NCBI GenBank assembly: GCA_035489015.1 | Contig: DATHKR010000255.1 | Coordinates: forward strand, 23,198-87,197 | Direction: 5' to 3' | Source: DATFRY01 sp035489015 | GTDB taxonomy: Bacteria > Myxococcota_A > Polyangia > Haliangiales > Haliangiaceae | DNA: 64,000 nt | In this document: piece by piece, positions 60,413-64,000 of the stretch | Layout of the letters: every line of letters starts with the position of its first letter | Numbering within the stretch: position 1 is the first letter of the stretch | Program-made: the position numbers and the translations under genes | The notes under the pieces: generated by a model | Told to the model about the DNA's origin: nothing | The model's input: the letters and a program-made list of their open reading frames with translations, nothing else | Databases searched by the model: none

Positions 60413-62230
60413 GTGGTTGCGCCGCAGCGCCGACCGCCGCGCCCCTCGCTCGCGGCGATGCTCGCCCTGGCCGCGGTCGCCCTGGCGACCGCCTGCGGCG
60501 GCGGCGATCGCACCGTCGATGTCTGCGCCCGCGGCGACCGCGAGGATCTCTCCGACGCGCTCGTGGGCGGCTCGCTCGAGCTGGTCTTTCGCGGCGCCAC
60601 CGGCGCCGCGCTGGCCCGCTCCACCGCCGACGTCGATCGGCCGACCTCCCTCGCCATCGAGGTGCCCGAGGGCGCCGCCTCGGTCGACGTCAGCGGGCGC
60701 GACCGCGACGGCACCGAGGTCGCCGTCGGTGGCGCGGCGATCGACGACGGGAGCGCCTGCGTGTGCCTCGCGCTCTCCGCCCAGCACCTGGCCGCGTGCG
60801 GCGGGCTGCGCTGCCAGGTGGTCGCCGGCGAGTGCCGCTTCGACGACGAGGCCGGCGATCCGGTCGGCACCCGCACCATCGCGATCGGCGACAACCCTGA
60901 CGACGACGTCGCCGGCGCCACCCAGGACACCGCGCTGTCCGACGCCGAGGGCGAGCGCGACACCAGCTTCGGCGCCGCCCCGCGGTTCGGCGCCGCCGGC
61001 AGCCCGGCCCGCACCGGGCTGCTCCGCTTCGATCTGGCCGCGCTGCCCCGCACCAGCATCGTCGAGCGCGCCGAGGTCCAGCTGACCGCATGCGGCGCGC
61101 CCGACTGCCAGGCGCAGGGCACCCTCGGCCTGTTCCCCGCGCTCGAGCGGTGGACCGAGGGCGCGGCGGCCACCGGCGCCGGCGGCTGCGCCAGCTGGAA
61201 CTGCCGGGTCGACGGGGTGTCGTGGACGGTGCCCGGCTGCGGCTACCTGTCCGAGCGCAATCGATCGCGCGAGGGCGCGGCCACCGTCCTGGTCGACGCC
61301 GACCGCCCCGGCGCGCGACTGGTCGCCGACGTCACCCCGCTGGTGGTCGGCTGGCTGGCCGATCCGGACCACAACCGCGGCGTCGCGCTCATCGCCGACG
61401 AGGAGGCCTCGGTCGATCTGGTCGCCCACGAGGGCCCGGCCGAGCTGGGCGAGCGCCCCCGCCTGGTGGTCAGCTTCCACCTCGACGCCGACGGCCCCCC
61501 GGTCGATGCCGGGCTCGACGGCGGCGCGATCGACGCCGGCTCCGACGGCGGCATGCCGCCGGAGATGGTCGCGGTGGCGGGCGGCAGCTTCCTCATGGGC
61601 TGCAACCGCGGCGACTGCGAGGACGACGAGCTGCCGATCCACGCGGTCACCCTCGCCGCCTTCGAGATCGACCGGACCGAGGTGACCCAGGCCGCCTATC
61701 AGATGTGCGTCGACGCCGGCTCCTGCGCCGAGCCGACCTGCAGCTGGGACCCGGCCGATCAGCCGACCTACCCGGTCACCTGCGTCCGCCACGCCGACGC
61801 GAGCGACTACTGCGCGTTCGCCGGCAAGCGCCTGCCGACCGAGGCGGAGTGGGAGAAGGCGGCGCGCAGCGACGATGGCCGGCACTTCCCGTGGGGCGAC
61901 GGCCAGCCCGACTGCGCGCGGGCCAACGCGTTCGGCTGCGCCGGCAAGTCCCAGCCGGTCGGCCTCCACCCGGCCGGCGAGAGCCCGTACGGGGCGGTCG
62001 ACATGGCCGGCAACGTGTCCGAGTACGTGGCCGACTTCTACGGCGCCACCTACTACGCCGGCAGCCCTCCGTCGAACCCGCCCGGCCCGACCGCCGGGCC
62101 CAACCGGGTCCGCCGCGGTGGCGGCTACAGCGGCGGCCGCGACGGGCTGTCCACCTTCGACCGGGTCCAGGTCGGCCCCACCGTGCGCGAGGACAGCATC
62201 GGCTTCCGCTGCGCCCGCAATCCGCCCTGA
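60413..62230 (+). CDS. lipoprotein with DNRLRE-like and SUMF1 (formylglycine-generating-type) domains
   Basis: 605-residue predicted lipoprotein. From the GTG at 60413, a basic segment and hydrophobic stretch end ALATAC (Cys27). Residues about 160-360 resemble the DNRLRE beta-sandwich of secreted proteins (ALSDAEGERDTSFGAAPRFG, GLLRFDLAALP, DVTPLVVGWLADPDHNRGVAL). A DAGLDGG-type linker follows. The C-terminal SUMF1/FGE-sulfatase fold (about 382-604) has MVAVAGGSFLMGC, FEIDRTEVTQAAYQMC, RLPTEAEWEKAAR, FPWGD, VDMAGNVSEYVADFY, RVRRGGGYSGG and IGFRCAR. The pair of active-site Cys of true formylglycine-generating enzymes is not apparent, so it is probably a binding or pseudoenzyme domain. The many extra Cys suggest disulfides. 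Convergent with the next gene, 14 bases apart. Confidence 0.88.
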   Translation: MVAPQRRPPRPSLAAMLALAAVALATACGGGDRTVDVCARGDREDLSDALVGGSLELVFRGATGAALARSTADVDRPTSLAIEVPEGAASVDVSGRDRDGTEVAVGGAAIDDGSACVCLALSAQHLAACGGLRCQVVAGECRFDDEAGDPVGTRTIAIGDNPDDDVAGATQDTALSDAEGERDTSFGAAPRFGAAGSPARTGLLRFDLAALPRTSIVERAEVQLTACGAPDCQAQGTLGLFPALERWTEGAAATGAGGCASWNCRVDGVSWTVPGCGYLSERNRSREGAATVLVDADRPGARLVADVTPLVVGWLADPDHNRGVALIADEEASVDLVAHEGPAELGERPRLVVSFHLDADGPPVDAGLDGGAIDAGSDGGMPPEMVAVAGGSFLMGCNRGDCEDDELPIHAVTLAAFEIDRTEVTQAAYQMCVDAGSCAEPTCSWDPADQPTYPVTCVRHADASDYCAFAGKRLPTEAEWEKAARSDDGRHFPWGDGQPDCARANAFGCAGKSQPVGLHPAGESPYGAVDMAGNVSEYVADFYGATYYAGSPPSNPPGPTAGPNRVRRGGGYSGGRDGLSTFDRVQVGPTVREDSIGFRCARNPP

Positions 62231-62244
62231 GCGCCCGATCTCGC

Positions 62245-62652
62245 TCAGTCGGGCGCGCCGCACGCCAGCCACTCGCCGAGCAGCTCGCGCGCCTCGCTCG
62301 ACGGTCCGCCGACCGGCGGCATGAGGTCATATTCGTCGGCCGCGCGCAGGTAGATGCTCGCCGCCTGCGCGCGCACCTTGTCCAGGGTCTCGAAGTCGAT
62401 CCCCTCCGGGGCCTCCTGGCGCATGCGCGGCGGCAGCTGGGCGCTGTGGCACCCGGTGCAGTACTCGGAGAAGAAGGCCGAGCCGAAGTTCGCGTAGGTG
62501 AGGAAGCTGTCCTCGGGGCAGTCCCGGCCCTCCAGCGTGCCGTCGGTGCTCGGCCCGTCGCCGTCGCCGGTGGAGCCGCCCGCGCCGCACCCGATCAGCC
62601 CGAGCAACCCGGCCAGCGCGGCGCCGACCAGGTGACTACGCGACCAGCGCAC
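62245..62652 (-). CDS. cytochrome c-type lipoprotein
   Basis: 135-residue protein. The signal peptide ends LLGLIGC (Cys20). A canonical haem-binding CTGCH follows (SEYCTGCHSAQLP), and Met in YDLMPPVGGPS is a likely distal ligand; the fold ends RELLGEWLACG. The likely GTG start at 62652 overlaps the 3' end of the DUF1501 gene by 17 bases, so it is translationally coupled. Such cytochrome lipoproteins are commonly encoded beside DUF1501/DUF1800 genes in myxobacteria and planctomycetes, but the electron partner is unknown. Confidence 0.85.
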   Translation of the reverse strand: MRWSRSHLVGAALAGLLGLIGCGAGGSTGDGDGPSTDGTLEGRDCPEDSFLTYANFGSAFFSEYCTGCHSAQLPPRMRQEAPEGIDFETLDKVRAQAASIYLRAADEYDLMPPVGGPSSEARELLGEWLACGAPD

Positions 62653-63913
62653 CGAGCGGCTCCACCCCCGGGAAGTAAGCCTCGGGGTCGACCCCGCACA
62701 CCGCGAGCACGCCGGCGGCGAAGTTGTTGGTCTGGATGGTGGCGCCGTCGTCGCGGAGCTCACCGGACGCGAAGTCGACCGGCAGCGCCTCCATCTTGTC
62801 GCTGGTGCCGCCGCACGCGCGTCCGCCGCGCACCCCGGCGCCGACCACGACCGCGCTGGTCACCGGCCAGTGGTCCTTGCCGCCGCGCGCGTTCAGCCTG
62901 GGCGTGCGGCTCATCTCCGACACCACCACCACCACGGTCTCGTCGAGCAGCGTCGAGCCGGCGCGCGAGCCCGGCCGCGCGGCGAGGTCGTCGAGCATGC
63001 GCTTGAGGCCGCCGAACACCTGATCGTGGAAGCCGTTCTGATCTTCGTTACCGTCGTGGGTGTCCCACGCCATCCGCGAGTCGAGCATGACCGCGCGCGA
63101 GATCCCCTGCTCCACGACCTGCGCGGCCAGCGCCGCCTGATCGTCGAGCTGGAGGTTGCGCCCGCGAGCCCCGAACCCGGCCGCGTACGGGCGCAACCGG
63201 TCCGAGCGCTCGAGCGAGCTCTGGAAGTCGTCGATGCGGGCCTTGTTGTAGCCGCGCGCGCCGCGCACCGCGCGCTCGCGCTCGGCCCGGGCGGTGATGA
63301 ACGAGCGGATCGCGCCCTCGTCGGCCTCCTCGGGCACGAACGCCGGCTGCCCGTAGGGCGCGCCGGGCGGCGCCTGGTACGCCTTGGTCGGGTCGAGCAG
63401 CGCGGTGATCTGGTTGGTCGACCCGACTCGCCCGGCGCTGGCCGAGAGCGGACCGGCGAAGGCGTCGTCGCCGAGGACCAGGTACGGCAGCGGCAGTTCG
63501 CGGCCCAGCTCGTGGGCGCAGATCGCGCCGAAGTCGGGGCTCTCCGACGACGGCCCGCCGGTCAGCATGCGCTTGCGGCACTCCGGGTGCGCGATCGAGC
63601 GGACCGAGATGCCGCGCACCACCGCGGTCATCCCGCCGTAGGCGGCGAAGAAGTCGTCCACTCCCTGCCGCGACGGATCGGTCCAGATCTCGAGATCGCC
63701 GTATCGGCTGATCTGGCCGATCGGCGCGTCGACCGTGTCGAGGCCCGGCTTCGGGTCGATCGAGTAGGTGGTGTCCCAGCCGCCGCTGGCCAGCACCACG
63801 AACAGGTTGCGGTGGGCCGGCTCGGCCGCCGCCCGCGAGCGGCGCGGGCGAGCCAGGGACAGGCCGGCGGCGCCGGCCAGCGCGCCGAGCAGAACATCGC
63901 GTCGATTGAGCAT
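62636..63913 (-). CDS. Tat-exported DUF1501 family protein
   Basis: 425-residue protein of the DUF1501 family (sulfatase/alkaline-phosphatase-like fold). The start MLNRRDVLLGALAGAAGLSL is a twin-arginine signal peptide. Family features: LFVVLASGGWDTTYS near the mature N-terminus, the SESPDFGAICAHELG segment, ISRAVMLDSRMAWDTHDGNEDQNGFHDQVFGGLKRML, VVVVSEMSRTPRLNARGGKDHWPVTSAVVVGAGVRGG, and the C-terminal LAVCGVDPEAYFPG. The ATG at 63913 has GAGGAG nine to fourteen bases upstream and follows the preceding gene's stop codon by 15 bases; a GTG one codon earlier is the alternative. Proposed roles for the family are unproven; partners are usually DUF1800 proteins. Confidence 0.9.
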   Translation of the reverse strand: MLNRRDVLLGALAGAAGLSLARPRRSRAAAEPAHRNLFVVLASGGWDTTYSIDPKPGLDTVDAPIGQISRYGDLEIWTDPSRQGVDDFFAAYGGMTAVVRGISVRSIAHPECRKRMLTGGPSSESPDFGAICAHELGRELPLPYLVLGDDAFAGPLSASAGRVGSTNQITALLDPTKAYQAPPGAPYGQPAFVPEEADEGAIRSFITARAERERAVRGARGYNKARIDDFQSSLERSDRLRPYAAGFGARGRNLQLDDQAALAAQVVEQGISRAVMLDSRMAWDTHDGNEDQNGFHDQVFGGLKRMLDDLAARPGSRAGSTLLDETVVVVVSEMSRTPRLNARGGKDHWPVTSAVVVGAGVRGGRACGGTSDKMEALPVDFASGELRDDGATIQTNNFAAGVLAVCGVDPEAYFPGVEPLGALVA

Positions 63914-63928
63914 CACGTCCGCTCCTCG

Positions 63929-64000
63929 TCAGTAGGTGGCGATCCGCAGGTCCTGAAACAGCGCGGTCAGCGTGGTCTTCCAGGCGTGGTCGACCTGGCC
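63929..64000 (-). CDS. 3' end of an upstream gene of the DUF1501 operon (partial)
   Basis: The last 23 codons of a minus-strand frame, ending WKTTLTALFQDLRIATY before a TGA at 63931-63929. The rest lies beyond the right edge. Its tight spacing to the DUF1501 gene suggests the same operon, where a DUF1800-type protein is the usual neighbour, but the fragment is too short to identify. Confidence 0.6.
   Translation of the reverse strand, partial: GQVDHAWKTTLTALFQDLRIATY

Overview
The window is very GC-rich DNA with tight, mostly short intergenic gaps and long open frames on the antisense strand of almost every gene. The gene content points to a myxobacterium (Myxococcota, Haliangium/Kofleriaceae-like). 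It carries many lipoproteins, a PEGA-domain Ser/Thr kinase next to an FHA-type sigma-54 activator, a hybrid histidine kinase with several receivers, a giant TPR protein, a DUF1501/cytochrome pair and an extracellular-injection-system-type AAA ATPase. This placement is inferred from families; no rRNA or tRNA gene was seen.

Layout. 1-1834 (minus): tgt (cut by the left edge) and queA, the queuosine tRNA-modification pair, divergent from a secreted HEAT-repeat protein (1861-4755). 4838-12029 (minus): M4 metalloprotease lipoprotein, M1 aminopeptidase lipoprotein, a beta-barrel protein and a cytochrome-like lipoprotein. 12117-24292 (minus): an atypical SDR behind an 11.3-kb gene for a 3762-residue TPR protein, then a divergent small lipoprotein. 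25001-26900: an accessory island with a transposase remnant, IS-end-like repeats and a DUF222-HNH endonuclease gene bracketed by identical perfect palindromes. 26918-33667: DoxX-like membrane protein, eCIS-type AAA ATPase and a heterodimeric ABC exporter. 33724-37086: a 1120-residue hybrid kinase with a degenerate GGDEF domain. 37902-41426: lipoprotein, ECF sigma factor, anti-sigma factor and a caspase-like protease fused to a putative outer-membrane barrel, all translationally overlapped. 41398-46192 (minus): a TPR-like lipoprotein and a dimethylglycine/sarcosine dehydrogenase-type flavoenzyme. 46243-53792 (minus): a four-gene MoxR / DUF5682 / VWA / SWIM-zinc-finger operon with the same order as Escherichia coli yehL-yehM-yehP-yehQ. 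53881-56112: molybdopterin oxidoreductase. 57383-62230: PEGA kinase, FHA sigma-54 activator and a SUMF1-domain lipoprotein. 62245-64000 (minus): cytochrome c lipoprotein, Tat-exported DUF1501 protein and the end of another gene.

Cross-cutting signal. At least a dozen genes have a TAnnnT -10-like hexamer ending only 6 to 9 bases before the start codon, without a Shine-Dalgarno sequence or an evident -35 box. This predicts that leaderless transcripts are common here. The most unusual units are the sigma/anti-sigma/caspase operon, the palindrome-bracketed HNH gene, the orphan eCIS ATPase, and an SDR whose catalytic Tyr and Lys appear replaced by Trp and His.
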